DNA from: Erythrocercus mccallii
Lineage: Eukaryota > Chordata > Aves > Passeriformes > Dicruridae
Reading direction: 5' to 3'
Length of the DNA: 64,000 nt
Assembly (NCBI GenBank): GCA_013397435.1
Contig: VZRG01001699.1
Location: 94,435 to 158,434 of the forward strand
Shown here: piece by piece, positions 14,001 through 27,600 of the stretch
Position numbering within the stretch: position 1 is the stretch's first letter
Layout: each line of letters opens with the position of its first letter
The notes under the pieces: model-generated
The model's database searches: none
What the model was told of the DNA's origin: nothing
Seen by the model: the letters and a program-made list of their open reading frames with translations, nothing else
Position numbers and translations under genes: made by a program

Positions 14001-14559
14001 TTCCGGGATGCTCCGCAGGACGAACGGATGCAAACCCCACGGGACCAAGAGAAAAAAGAGATTCCAGGATTAGTGACCCCCGCAAACCGAAGTCTGCCCC
14101 CCCTGCAGCAACTGCAAACAGCACAGGGATTTACTGAGCAAAATCAATGCCCCGAGTGAGAATTGAAGGGCTGTGAGGCAGCAGTCAGTACCAGGAGCAG
14201 AAATTTAATCTGACCCACAATTGTGATGCTGCTGGGTGTATTCCGCAGTCACATTTCAGAAGACTTTTCATGGCAAACTTGCATTAAGAACACTCGCTAA
14301 TCCCCAGCTGTGCTTCCTGTGTAGACCAAGCCCTTCACTGCAGCCTGGTCTCTTTAGACTGCAGAGGTCACAAGTCAATTGCATATGCACTACTTGCAGG
14401 TAGCAAATGAAAATGATGGATAAATATTCACCAGAAGGATGTAGTTAAAATTTATGTGAATAATTAGATATTTAGGGTAGCAATTTGAATGTATGAGCCT
14501 GATTTCGTCTTAGATATTTAATCATGTCCAGTTTTAGTTTAGAAAAGGTTTAAAAGGTC

Positions 14560-15700
14560 ACTTCGTAAAGTTGCTTTTTTTTCTTCCCCTCCCCGTGGGG
14601 CTGGGGTGTGTGGGTGTGAACATTTGCAGAGGATGTAAGACTGAAAGCAGCTGCTGCTTTCGGAGGATGCCCTGGGCATTAGGCAGCACAGCGCCTTCCC
14701 TCCCCGGCGGGCACCGCACCCGCGGGGCCCTGCGCCCTCCGCCTTTACCTTCTCCAGCAGCTGCTCGGCCTGGAGCTCTTCCTCAGAGGAATCTTTGTTC
14801 TGACGCAACCCATAACATCCGGCCCCAGCGTTTTTTCCAGCGTATGATGCTTTGCTTAAAACCTCCACGAAGAATGAAACTAATTCAGTCTTCCACTGGT
14901 CACGAATGCACCTTACAGCTCATTTCACTCTCAGGCTCCAGACCCATTACATCCAGCCACTTCTTCCAGGAAACATTACCTGCAACCAAACAGCGGAACC
15001 AAGGGGCCCATCTGCTTCCTACCGCATTTTTCCTAAACGCCGAGTGCCCAGCCTGCCCTGCAGTTGGCTCAGCAGGTCCCCACTGGTGCAAAGCAGGCTC
15101 TCAGCAAGCCCAGTTTGCCCCAGGGTCTGACTGAGGGGAGGCTGGGCCTTTGGAGAAAGCCGCCCTGGTGATGTTCTGCTTGCTCGCCGCTTTTGCTTTT
15201 CCGCCAGCCCGGCTACAGGATTTTGGCTGCTGGGATTTACACAGCCAGTCACAAAATGCCAGAGGCAGGAGTTAAGCTGCCCTCAGAGGGTGGTTCGGTA
15301 CTTCAGGTGATGAGGCCTCTGATGGCAGCTCAGGCTACTCTGCTTGGCTCAGCCAAAGAGAGGATGCCACCATCGGGATCACACACGCAGGCAGCAACGC
15401 AGGTAGGAAAGAGTAAAGCTGAAAGCAAATAAATGCCGCGGCACCGGAGGGCTCCAGCACTGGCTCTGTGCCTCTGCCGCTGTGGTCAAGCCTTGCCCCA
15501 GCTCTCCGCCCCCGGCCCTGCTGCTCGTGGCTCCAGGGGGGGCACTCTCCCTCCAGAGAATCCCACTCTGGGCTTCAGGAACCTGCCTCTATTTTGCACT
15601 GAGATTTCATGGAGACAAAAGCCTCCCTCTCCTTTCTCCCCCAGTGGCAGGGCTCTCGCCTTGTCTCGGGTTACACTTGCACGAAGCAGGGCTGGCAGAG
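14560..15700. promoter_or_regulatory. GC/CpG-rich block, candidate promoter region
   Basis: Base composition switches from AT-rich to GC-rich here, with clustered CpGs at 14700-14760 and again at about 15430-15560. This is the strongest CpG clustering between STOX1 and CCAR1 and so the best positional candidate for a STOX1 promoter. I did not recognise the conserved first coding exon of STOX1 in it. Assignment to STOX1 is inference from position only. Confidence 0.4.
14749..14868 (-). other. candidate 5' exon with splice donor, unassigned
   Basis: On the minus strand an open stretch reads KDSSEEELQAEQLLEK and ends at CTGGAGAAG followed by gtaaag, a good donor (14748-14747). The right-hand limit is unknown. 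Joined to the STOX1 exon at 1314, this reading frame would stop at once, so if used it would act as a 5' UTR exon with translation starting at the Met at 1293. I do not recognise the peptide and it may be chance. Confidence 0.25.
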
Positions 15701-15899
15701 CAGGCAAAGGAGGCACCGGTGCAGAGCACGGGCCATGCTCTAGCCCTGCCCTGTGTGCTGCTTACAGTCACTTGCACGGGTTGTTCCTATTCTGCAGAGC
15801 TCTGCATCCTCTCATTCACCCCGCAAAATCCTCGCCAGACAAGGGCACAGCTTGCTTTAGAATCCCATGCTCGCAGAGGGATCTGGTGTCAATTCAGTG

Positions 15900-18800
15900 C
15901 GCTATTTAGGGAATCTTTATAGGTTCTTCAATTCCATGTTGTTTAGAATAATCTTTTAACTGTCTTTATTGAAAATAAGACAAAGTGGATTAATCTTCCT
16001 TTTCTTTAAAGGGTGAAGTAGGTAACAAAATTATTTCACTGCTCAAAACATCATCTGTATAGCCACCTCTTATGAGTCCTACATATTCTGAGCTACTGCT
16101 GCCCAAAAGTCACATTATAAAATTCTGTCCATGTGTGACCAGTATTGTACATTGTATGATCCTCACAAGTCCCCTTTTGTACTGTTCATCACTACATGCC
16201 CATATCACAAGATTGCAAACACTGACTGCACGTTCCTTACAAGCATAATGCTGCATCTCAGGATTGGTCTGAATTTTTAGAAGTGCTGCCATCCCTACGT
16301 GTCCCAGTACTAAAGGTTACTTATTTTTCCTCTCCTTGTTATAATGAAAACATCACCCCTTCCCTCAAAGAAAAAAAAAATAGTAGCTCTTAGCTTGATT
16401 TCAGGAAGAAACTAGGAAAGAAAAATCAAGTTCAATATTGGTAAGCAGCTAATCTGTATTTTCATCTGTTTATGTCACATTACATATGGCTTTCTTATAC
16501 CAGAGGGGATACTTGACAAAGGCAATGTTTTCTCTGTTTAGGAATATACCCTGAAGTTGCTTTTGGAAACTCTTCCCCAAGATTGTACAACTTGTAACAT
16601 GAATGTCCCAATAGTTACATTTAATGTTATGTATTTAATGAAGTATTTCACTTACCTGAATAGTGCTTTGATAAAACAAGGCATGAGGAGACAAGCTGAA
16701 AAGGGAAGTCTTTTATGGGAGATGTAGATTACGTCAATTGTCTGCTTTCCTTTACCTTGTCCTCTGCACACATGCAATGGACTGTTTTACAGCAAAGCAG
16801 GTTGGTCTGTGAGACAAGTGTGGTTTTGAGACCAGCACTGCAAGGTATTTCTGTCTCCAGCTGCTCATTTCTACAACACATGTGGCAGCAATTTCTGCTT
16901 TTTTAGATGCTGATCTGCTGGCTACCGTTCAGCCATGCTAAAAAGGGACCAAAAATGAAGGCTGCAATTCTCCAGCTGCCTCTGCTCCTTGCATGATAAA
17001 ACTGGAATGTAACTGGATGACCCTGTGTCAGGAAAATAAAGATTTAAGCAATATAGGGGGAAAAAAACCCCAACTGACACTCAAACAAATCTGGCATACC
17101 ACCAAAAAGGTTGAAATGAAATAATAAAGCAAACTACTACTTGAAAAATATCTGCTGAAAAGCAGAGTGGGGAGATTTCAGACTGGGATTCCTTGCGGTT
17201 TTTCCTCTTCCCCACTCTTCCCCTCTACCCAGCTGTTTGTGATGGAATGTGACTCAGTCAACAGCATCCTTGCACTTGTGTCCCTCAGTAGGCAGAGGGG
17301 AAAATAACCTGCGAGTCCATTTCCTATCACACCACCTAGCACTGGGAATCCAGCACCTTGGCTGGAAACCAGCTCAGGAAATTTCTACAAATAAATATCA
17401 ATCTGCAGCATGCAACAAACAAATCTACCCAGCAGGATTATTCTGCTGTCCTTTTAGAGATGAATAGAGAGCTGAGCTAATATTTGACTAGATACCACAA
17501 CTTGCAACATTATTGAATCACACCTGCAAAGGTACTGATTCTTGCACCTACTGCGGGACACCTGATCCAAATCCTCAAACCAGTTACAATTCACTTGTCA
17601 GAGACCATTTAAAACCAGCAGGATACAAGAAGTCAAAAGCAGCATCACATTTTCAAGACAAGTTCAGGCATTAGCTACCTAGAAATTCAAAAGCAACATT
17701 CTGAAACAGAATTACAACACTACCAAACACACAATGTCAGGTGAGATTTGGTGCGTTCCAAAACTCTAGTTTATACTCTGTATTGTGATGCTGTGGATTA
17801 TATAGAGGATGAATAAATAAGGAAAATTGGTTTTACTTGAAAGCAACGCATTTTGTTATTAGAGCTTTTTACTGTAACAACTTTTGTGCAATACATCAAT
17901 GAAACCCAGTATGCAGAAACAAAAGTTTGTTGGGAAAACACTGGCAGCTTCGATTGTTGACTAAAAGTATCCATTATTTTTGGCATCTTTATTGTCACGC
18001 CCCATGGCAATATGCAAATCCCAGCTGAATTTCTGCTTGACCCACTTCTGCTTTCTGGAAGATACCAGTCTAAGTGTGGTGACTATGCTACCTACACATT
18101 TTGCAATCTATTGCTGGCTGTAAGACTCAAGTCACTCAAAATTAATTATTTTATCTTTTATATTTTAAAATATAAACTGCACTGAACAAATGCATTCAAG
18201 GTAAGAACCTGACCTGGGAACACAAACAGTACAGAAAAGCAAGAGAAAAAACACATTTTGTGCACATTCCTGACAAAATTATCAGTGAAAGTTAACTGTT
18301 ACATAAGCCCAAACATATTCACATGGCACATTACTCAACAGAAAGATGGACTGGAAGCCATTCCTCTCTCAAAACAGTTAAACATTGAAAAAGAAGTTAC
18401 ATTACAGGACTAGACTTTATAATATTAGATACTGAAAGAACTCAACAGTAAAAGCTGGATCCGTGGAAACCCCCAGACACCAGAGAGAGAATTCCAACTT
18501 CTCCATTGTACACTCAGGGCATTCCAGACTGAGGCAGAGGACACTGGACAAACCAACAACTGGGGAGTCATTCTGGAATCCAGGAGTCCTTCTGCAGCAG
18601 TGCCTGGGCACTACAGCCACAGGCATCAAGGACTGGGTGAGCCAAGAAAACCCTGGGTGTCTTCATCATGGCACGTCATGCAGCAGTGCTGGCAGCAGCC
18701 CCATTTCCTGCATGCAATCCTCAACACTACAGAAAGCTGGCAAAACCTCACCATTGCCACTGTTTCTATGTGGCAGTGAAACGACACACTTGTGTCTTTT

Positions 18801-21314
18801 CACTGCCCTAGCAAAAGCAAAGGGGCCTCAAGAGAGCCTGTGTTACTCTAGGTCAGTTTGCATGCACGTAACACCTGGATCTTTCTTCCCAGGCTCATTC
18901 ACAGACATCCCCACGGCTGAATATAATTTTGTAAGGGTCAAACTCAATAATTTGCTCTCATAAGACAAAATAGCAAAGGGGAGGGAAATAAATCTATAAA
19001 CAGAGGTCAGATTCCATTTAGAAACCTGCTGTAGCAGGGCTTTCTCTACAGAACAAAGCAGTCCAAGATTTACTACTTTCTATAGAGCATCTGTGATGAT
19101 TTAAGGAGTCTTAACAAGTGGGATGCCAAGGCTCACTTTTAGCAGCCTTTTGCCAGTACCTGGGATGTAACAAACTACTCAGAAGTACCAAGACCAAAAG
19201 GTGGGAAATGTGGACATGAAATACAAAAACTTTGTCCATAAATCAAAACAGACAACAGACTGCTTCTCCAAACCTCCATTACTGACACTTCATTCAATTT
19301 TCCTTAGACTTACTTACATTTCTGGGAATAATACTAAGAAGTGTTAGCTAATCCACAGCATCAGTGTGGGTCATATACAGAACTTTGTGGTGTTTGGTCC
19401 AGCAATTCACACTCTGTAAGAGGTGCCTGTTCTTCCTCAGATTATTTGTGCTTCTGGAGACTGCTCAAGCTCTGTGTAGGTTGTAAAACTTTTCCTTGTT
19501 CTTTTTTTCCTTTATTCTTTACCCATTTAATTTCTTTTCCAACATAAATGCAGACTCTACATAGTATCTGAAACACTATTACATCAAAGCAATATAGAGA
19601 AAGATTACAGTCATTCTAACAAATACTTTTTTCTTAAATATTGTAAAAATCTGGTATCACTCTAGCGACTATCTCACAGGGGCCCTCACTGAAGAACGAG
19701 ATGAGGAGGCCTGCTTGTTTTAACAACTGCTTTCAGCTCAGCAGTTTAAGGTAAAAACACCCAAGCAAAATATTTCAGACATTTCAGTGTGCCTAAAATG
19801 TCGTTATCTTAAATTCTAGACTCATTTTCTTGTATGTTCACACGTACTGCTGAAATTCAGGAACAAAGTATTTCAGATGCAATTCTTTCAAGTCCATTTA
19901 CATAAGTGGTGCTCAACGTCAAAAATTAAACATGCTGTCAACAATCTGTACAAAGGTAAAGGTGAAAAATATAATTTGGTTACAAAAGAATTTAACACCA
20001 TCTGTACACCACAGACAATGCTTTTCATAAGACAAATTTATCACCAACCTCATTCAATCATTCTGAGATGTTATCTCCCCATTTCTAAAACATGTATTTT
20101 CTGTGTACTTATATACAATTAGTTTTTTAATAGTATTTCCTACTTGACTGTGAACAGTTCAGGTATTATACAATGACTCAAATGAGATGAATGAGGGGGA
20201 AGCTTATGCATGTTACTTTAACGAAACATATTTCACTTTTCTAGCTCCAAAAGAGCCAAGAAAGGTAAGTGATAAAAGCACCAGCTTAGACTCTTTTGAA
20301 CATAAATTCAGGCATTTTAATGTGTATCTCATTAAAGCTACATGAGTTTCCATGTAGGTTATTCATACATATTATGGCACTTGGACTTTCCTAACAGGTA
20401 TGTAGTTACCTAGGACATCTCGGCTAAAAAAGAAAATATCTGCTAAAATTAACCATTTCTGTAAGAAAACACTTCTGTCCCAACTTTCAAACCCCTTAAT
20501 TTTCCTGAAAGTTGCACCAAAATACAACTGTTGATATTTCACATTCTTTGAGTAAGTTCTTTGACAAGGAAGTCACATTAACTTGTGAGTTTTGATCTCT
20601 AGTGATTTGTGAACACAAAGAAAGACCATCTTACCCATTCTCAACAAACCAAGTTGTGTCCCGCTCCTCTGCAATTACAATATGCAGTATAGATAGTGGA
20701 TCCAATTTTTTTGTTGGACCAAAGTCTTAGCAGTAATCACACACTTTGTCAGTCCAAATTTAACCAGGCTGTTTACACTGGCAGCTTTCTCTCCATGTAA
20801 GGCATTATTCTGACATCTCCTAGCCTGGTATGCAACCACATGTCTTAATATACTGCATTTGTTATTTAAAAGGAGTCGAAATATTAACCCAAAGATAAGA
20901 ACACTTTAACCAACACAAATAACACACATTTAAAACAGGCCCGTGTATTTTCACGTAAATCTCACAACTCTACCAGTATTTTGGTAGGTTTCTATTGCTT
21001 TCTTAACTCACCCAAACTACTGTATGTTACAAGGCTTTAATACAAGCAGCTTTGGGGAAGAAAGTTATATTTGGAAGGGAAAAAAAGTTGTGACAAGTGA
21101 AAACAAAACAAAAAAAAATCCAAGAAGTTTTTTTTTTAAAAAAACCTTTACTTGTAAAATTAAGCAGCATGCTATTTTGTGATTTATATTTGAATTTAAA
21201 AGACTAATTAGACCGAAATAAAGACAAAAACCTAAAAATGGCAAGTCTATAAATAATGAAAATTTTGATTTCACTAGACGTCAATGAAAAACATTTGGTA
21301 ATTAAATACTTGCT
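15900..21314. other. intergenic DNA between STOX1 upstream region and CCAR1
   Basis: AT-rich sequence downstream of the CCAR1 poly(A) signal. A 166-codon open frame on the plus strand (18463-18963) and shorter frames show no domain, no repeated motif and no splice-supported continuation. A perfect 20-bp AT-only palindrome lies at 18157-18176. I see no gene here. Confidence 0.5.
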
Positions 21315-21599
21315 ACTGTTCATTACGTTGATGAACTTTATTAGGGTTAAAACTGTAACAAAGTTCATCCTAAAACTTTTCGCAATGCAAAATTATTTTC
21401 ACTCGAGTGTCTCAAATTGAATGCTAAGAATTACAAGCAATCTTCTGGAGCAGACACTCACATTCATAAAACTTTATACATCTTTTGGAACTAGGATATT
21501 TATACTACTAAAATCAAACATGCATCACTTCCCATACATTCTGGTATCATGATTTATATTACATTATGTAACACCATTCTTCTAGACAGCAGCAGTTTA
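21315..21599 (-). other. CCAR1: CCAR1 3' UTR (inferred extent)
   Basis: Sequence between the CCAR1 stop codon (21600-21602) and the probable cleavage site. It is AT-rich, without coding potential and without interspersed repeats that I recognise. The end is set by the AATAAA at 21337-21342. Confidence 0.5.
21337..21342 (-). terminator. CCAR1: CCAR1 poly(A) signal AATAAA
   Basis: The minus strand reads CCTAATAAAGTTC about 260 nt past the CCAR1 stop codon. A U-rich run (TGTTTTTC) follows near 21285-21292, as expected downstream of a cleavage site. The cleavage position itself is inferred at about 21312-21325. Other, more distal signals cannot be excluded. Confidence 0.6.
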
Positions 21600-21659
21600 T
21601 CATACGTTTGCTCCGTTTTCTTTGGATTTCTGATCTTTATCTTCATTCTTCACAATATC
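21600..21659 (-). CDS. CCAR1: CCAR1 coding exon 24 (terminal), stop TGA
   Basis: Encodes the last 19 residues, DIVKNEDKDQKSKENGANV, then TGA at 21602-21600. The acceptor is ttttaaag ending at 21660. The tail matches the human C-terminus almost exactly, which fixes both gene identity and reading frame. Confidence 0.95.
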   Translation of the reverse strand, partial: DIVKNEDKDQKSKENGANV

Positions 21660-24600
21660 CTTTAAAAGGAAAAAGGGAGAGCATGAGAGGAATCATAGAA
21701 GCTGTATTTCTCATGTGAACTGTAAAGCAGCATGAGACACAGATTGTTTGTATCTTTAAAATACTATGTGAGCTGGCATCCTACTCAGTTTAGTCACAAC
21801 CAATTCCAGTATCTTCATGAAAGACTGAGGGGTAGAAATGCTCTGGAGCTTATGTGTTTAGCTTAAAACTCATTTTACTGAGATACTCCCACATACTGAA
21901 ATAGTTGAATTCTGCCTTGAAAAAGAACTCTTGGCCAGTCAAACAGAGGAGCAGGTTTGGACTGCTGGGGATGGACAAGATCAGGACAGGAAAACATTCA
22001 AACATTCTCAAACATAGTTTGAGATCTACATTAGTATTTATACCTTTTTAAAAGCATTGAAGTCAGGAACATATGTTGCAGGTTAAGAAAAAAACACATT
22101 TAATTTGCTACCTTTAAATAATCAATCAAACATTAAGCTTCTTCTCTGTATCTGTTAAGATACTGCTGCCCTAAATTCATGTCAAAATTGTTTTTATATT
22201 AAAGTATTGTTCCAATAATTAGTCTACAGAAGTTTGCCTACAATAATAAAAAAATGGAATTAAAGAATTCTAACCTGTTTGAGAACACTCTGTATCTCAT
22301 CCATAACAGTAGCTAAACTTTTGATTGTCTTATTCAGCTGACCCTCAAATTGCAATTTTTTATCATCTGAGGTCTTCAAATTTTCTTGCAGTTGGCCAAG
22401 GTCCTTTTTTACTTCTTTCAGCTCCGCAGATAAACTTTTGTTAGAATTCTCCAGTTGTAGTATAGTTTTTTCATCCTCATCTTAGGAAGGGAAGAAATGA
22501 AAATGTCAGGTCACTTCCAATGCTGCGTGCTTTGCATCTTAATATTCTTTTTGTGTGCAACACTATAATACTAATTTTTAAAGAACAAAAACTGCATTGA
22601 ATTACCATTTACCATTTGATAATACTTAATTCTGACTACATTTAAAGTCTTGCACTCAACTGGAATAAAATTTAGACTGCAAATATTACCCAAATTGATT
22701 TATCTACTTCAAAAGTCTCAGTGTCTTGCACCCCTGTAAGCACTGCCTTCAAAGTAACATCCCACCTGTTTTTTCCTCTAGTAGCTGCAGCTTTTGCTCG
22801 ATCTCTGCCCGCACCCTTTCACTCTTCTCCAGCTTCTGTAGAAGGCTGCCCACGTCCACCATGGCCCCGTTGTACACAATGAGCCCGACGTTCTCCTCCA
22901 CGGCCTTGCACTCCTGCTTGACGGTGGGAGAGGGCAGCAGCAGGCGGTTCCCTGCATTGGAGTCGGCAGCAGCGGGAAAGAATTGGCATGTCAACCTCAG
23001 AAACTTCTTGAGAGAACAAATATAGATCCAACTTGGCTGCTTTATCCCTCACACTTCCCTCCTTCCTGACATTAATTCTCCCCCATGCCGAAAAGAAGCA
23101 TTCTCTTTCAAGACATCATTCTATGCCTCTTTCCTGCAGGAATTTGTCTTCAAAGCTCAGGCTCTATTCTACTACCTGCAGCTCTGAGCCTCCTGACTTC
23201 AAAACTAATAATGAGAAATGATATTTGTCCATACAGAACATTAACCTCTGTTCTCTTTCCTGTTCCAAGATACTAAGATTTATCCTAAAGTTGCGAGATT
23301 ATGTGTTGGAAGCACAAAAAACCCTGTTACTTTTGAACTGCCAAAGATTTACTTTTCCAAACTGGCTCAATTAGTTTCTGCAAGAAATCAAATTCCTCAG
23401 AACTCTCATTATAATTCACATAGAAATAACTCTCTGGAAAGTTGTGGCAAAAAAACTCACAAAAAACTCACCTAACATATCTTCCTGTAGCTCGTCAGAC
23501 TCTTCCTGGTTTTCTTCATCTTTAGAAGTATCTGTTAGTCTTCTGTAAAAGCAAGATTCTCGAAGCACTACTTTATTAAGCAGCTTCTTGACCTACAACA
23601 CAGTCATGGAAGAAATAATGGCATTATTTAATACCCAGACATCCTCACCTAAAAAAGAATCGTTTAGCTTGGAAAAGTTAGAAGAAATTGCGTCGCTTTT
23701 TGAACATACTAGGGCTTAAAATGCAAACAAACTAGGAAAAGAATAAATATAATTTTGAGACAAAAGCTACATATGCAATATGGGCATATTATAAGCCACA
23801 AACCTTTTCACTCCAAGACAATTTACAAAAGATTAAACTAGTATTTCATTGTAGGTATGAAGAGGCTGCATAAAAATAAGAGATCAGGTATGTAAGCAAA
23901 GCCTTTAGAAGCTAAATTACTTTTCTCCCGCTTAAAAGGTTCCTGTAACATTTTGGAAGTGTTTTAGTAGTATACAAAACCTGAGCACGTGACAGGTGTA
24001 GTCCAAGAGTGTACAGGATCTCCTCCATGTCCTTCTCCAGAAGGTATCCACAATGACTTTGATCAAAATAAACAAAAGCCATCAGGAGATCCCTGTTAAC
24101 AGTGACCATCTGGGTCTTGTCTTTCTCCTACAGAAAATTGATTATGAGATCATTAGGGAGTTAAAATATCATTCCAAAAATGCACCAACTTCTCACTTAA
24201 CAAGTTTTTTCTGTTATTGTTACTTTCAGTCAAATAATTAATATTACTACCATTTACATACTTAGATCACATTATTTAAGACTAATTTAAGCTAATATAA
24301 GACAAGTAATCTTTCAATATTTAAAATGGATAGTAATAGCTGGTAGACATAATTTCCATTTGTTCATGCTAGTATGTAAAAAATGGTCATAGAATTCATT
24401 TAATTATAAAATAGGAAACATCCCTTCTGCCCTCAATCATTTATTTAACAGCTCTTCTCAAAGGGAAAAATGGGTCTTATCATAAAAACAAAGCTAAGCT
24501 GTAATTAGGACATCTCTAAGAAGGTTTATGCAGTTGTTAAGGAAGGTGTTAATTACTTTATCTTTAGACGCTCTCTCTTTACAATGCTTATTTCCCTCTC

Positions 24601-27600
24601 TTCTGTCCTCCCGTTTGTTCATTTCCTCTTCATCCCGGTCTGCAAAATAGAAAGGTAATTCAACATAGCCACAGCAAACCATTATATAACCACTACCAGA
24701 ATACATGTGGCCGCTAGAAAAGTCCACATAAACCCCCAAACGTCTGCAATATACTTCCCTGAAAAAAATACAAATCCATTGAAGTGAGCCTTGTTAAATT
24801 CTGATTTTTCTCTAGTCTTATTTTAACATAAGCCATTTATAACTTTTCCCCTGTGTTTGTTTCACACACAGGACAGAAGAGCTGAAACAAATGCTGACAA
24901 GGCCAAAATGAGTTCTGCCAACATCTCCATCTATTTAAGTGGCGTGCAGGAAATTACCACAATTCTCCCTAACGAGGCTTGGCAAAGTCTGCACTCAGTT
25001 ATGGTTATTCCTATTCAAATTCAGTATTATTTACTCTCAAATATTTTGTCTCATAAACCCCATAACACAATGTAATTAAAACCATGTGTTTATACTTATG
25101 TTGAGTGAGAGATTACTCTTCCTATGACTTAGATTCTCCAAGAAGTTACAGATCACATCACTTATCAGATGTGAATTACAAATGGCAGGTTTTTTGTCTA
25201 AAGGTAGGCGGTACAGTAAAACTGGACTGAAAGCGAGGGATGAGAGAACTGCTGGGATGGATTATGGCATACAGCTCTCTACCTTATGTGCAAGTCTTGG
25301 ATCAGAGAACCATGTGCCAAGTTCAGCTTTAAGCTCAGCTTCCTTGTGAGGAAAACTTTGGAAAAAACTATGTATTACAACATTTGGCTAATCTGACCAA
25401 CCCTTTTCTGAGAACCAAGCTCTTTCTCCTGCACCTCCATGGCTTGTGGGGTTTCCTCAGCAGCTCTTGACTGGGAATGGCACCAGGACAGATTATGGGA
25501 AGCAGCAGCACTTGTACAGAACAGACAAGTCCAGGCCACCCTTACAGACTAATTATAAGCAAATAGGAATTATTCTGGAAACCACAGATTAGCATCAGTC
25601 TTTTAAGGCTGGTGCAGTACTCTGCCAAAAACACAACTGAAAATGCTGGGACTGCAAAATCCACACAGTTCCAACGCACATCCAGCAAAACCTCTCCACA
25701 GAAAGACAACTACCCCGAAGTACAAACCAAAAAGCAGGTATGATGTTTTACATGTTTCTGAATCTCTGAGCAGGAAAAGAGCTGCTGCCGTTGCCTGCAA
25801 AGTCCTCCAGACCCTTTCCCTATTTCTTCAGGCTAACACAACTCCACCCAAACAAAAACCAGCTTCTTGTAACATGGGCCAAAGAGCAGCCACACTACAT
25901 TCTGTCCTAGCAAAACCAGGATGACATTCCAGAACTGAGGAGTAGGAAGTTAGGCACGTAAAAGTGGCTTCGTTTTTCAGAGGTGCTGAATACTCACATC
26001 TCCTACTGACTTCAATGGGAGTTGCGAGTGGTCTGCATTCTGAAAAAAATAAAACCACTTCTAGATGCATGCCTTACTTAAAGCACTACAGCTAGTTAGC
26101 TAGTTTATATTAACTACGTTTGTACAATGCCTAGCATAAAGGTACTTACAATTTACGCAGAACTGGTCAGAATTACTGAAATGAAATTAGTTTAATAATG
26201 CAAATTTTAATTGTCTAGTTCCAGTGTGTTCTCCAGCTTGAAAGAACATAATCAGTGATGATAAAAAAAATTGTGAAAGGTCACAAAATTCATAGTTCAA
26301 AATACCTTCATCTTCATCTTCAGCATCTTCTGCCTCCATTGGATCATATTCTTCTTGATTATTGTCATCTTCAGTTTCTTCTTCATCTTTAGAATCATCT
26401 TTCCTTTTATCTTCCCTCTGTAACAAAAGTTCCTAAATATTTATCTAGTCAGAATCAAAAACCAGCAAAGTAAAAAATCGTTACTACCAGTCAGTCAAAA
26501 TTTGCCTACATTTATGCTTAGTCACTTAAGAACACAGATAAAAATCTATGTGATACAGCTGAATGTTAAAATACTCCCAATATACCTGTAAAATTTTTAA
26601 ACTACTGAATACAATTGAGGCATATTTAAATAGATCAAAAAGTCAAATCAATTAACTAACATTACAAGAACGCAATAATGTAAAACTGAAATAGAAACAC
26701 TTTCGTATTGATCCAGACAGACTAGAACTACATGTGAGCTAACTGCAGACCTTCTTTTCATCTCTCTCTTCTTTTTTATCTTTATCATCTCCAGATTTTC
26801 TTCTCTTAGGTTTTGGATCATCCGTTTCATCATCTTTTTCTTCTTTCTTTTCTTTTCTCTCATCTTTTTTGCTTTTTTTGTCCTTTTTGTCCTCTCTCTC
26901 TGGGAGAGAAATGAGTGCTTTGTAAATTCTGACACCAAAATCTCTCTGAAGCATTTCATTGAAGAGTTCTGCAAACAATGATACCTGCAAATAAAGAAGA
27001 AAGAAAACAGAACTGACAAAAAGTTTTAAAGTAGGTATTAAAAAGGTATATAATTATGATAAAATCACTATGAGATGCCATCTTAGCAACTTTCATCATA
27101 TCAGAGTTTTATGGAGTGTCAGATTTCTTACTATCTACTTTGAATATGGACTCCTTAAACACCTTTAAAAACTCCATTCCATATCTGACAACCTGTGTAT
27201 TCCTCTGGATACCGTGCAATGACAATATCGCTATTGTACCACGTACCAAAGACTATGCAACTGAAAAACTTTCACACGAAAATTAAAAGGGAACAAGAAT
27301 AGCTAACTGTAAGTAGGTAGCACCACTGAGTTACCTCAAAGGAATGTTCTTTATTATCTTCTAATCTATAGTCCAGAAGGACACTCAGAGACATGATGCT
27401 GCAGTCAAACTTGCCGCTCTTTGCTGCCCAGTTGGGGTGCACGATGATGGCCGGCTCGTCCGGCAGGATATAGCGTCGCTCCCGCCGCTGCCGTTCCAGC
27501 TCCTCCTGGCGTTTTCTTTCCTCTTCCTGAAGAGGGACAAAAAGCCAACATGGAGCATACGTATTCCAAAGCTGAGGTTTCAGCCTCTGCGTTAGTTTTT

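Larger units (their letters stand above)
1315..14700 (-). other. STOX1 upstream/intron 1 region, no conserved coding exon seen
   Basis: About 13 kb of AT-rich DNA lies between the STOX1 winged-helix exon and the GC-rich block near 14.7 kb. I see no coding exon with conserved motifs on either strand. Contents recognised are a perfect-looking hairpin at 3372-3428 and a probable CR1 remnant at 7870-8005. Open frames of 60-166 codons here lack family motifs and are taken as chance. A moderately CpG-containing stretch lies at about 10860-11240, without a recognisable gene. Confidence 0.5.

Noticed and set aside
15433..15922. Overlapping 158- and 146-codon plus-strand frames in the GC-rich block
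   Set aside because: Two overlapping frames plus an antisense frame in the same DNA is typical of stop-poor GC-rich sequence; no motif supports any of them.
18157..18176. Perfect 20-bp palindrome of A and T only
   Set aside because: It is low-complexity AT sequence, where such palindromes arise easily by chance.
18463..18963. 166-codon plus-strand open frame
   Set aside because: No recognisable domain, no repeated motif, no splice-supported extension; codon content looks like chance in moderately GC DNA.
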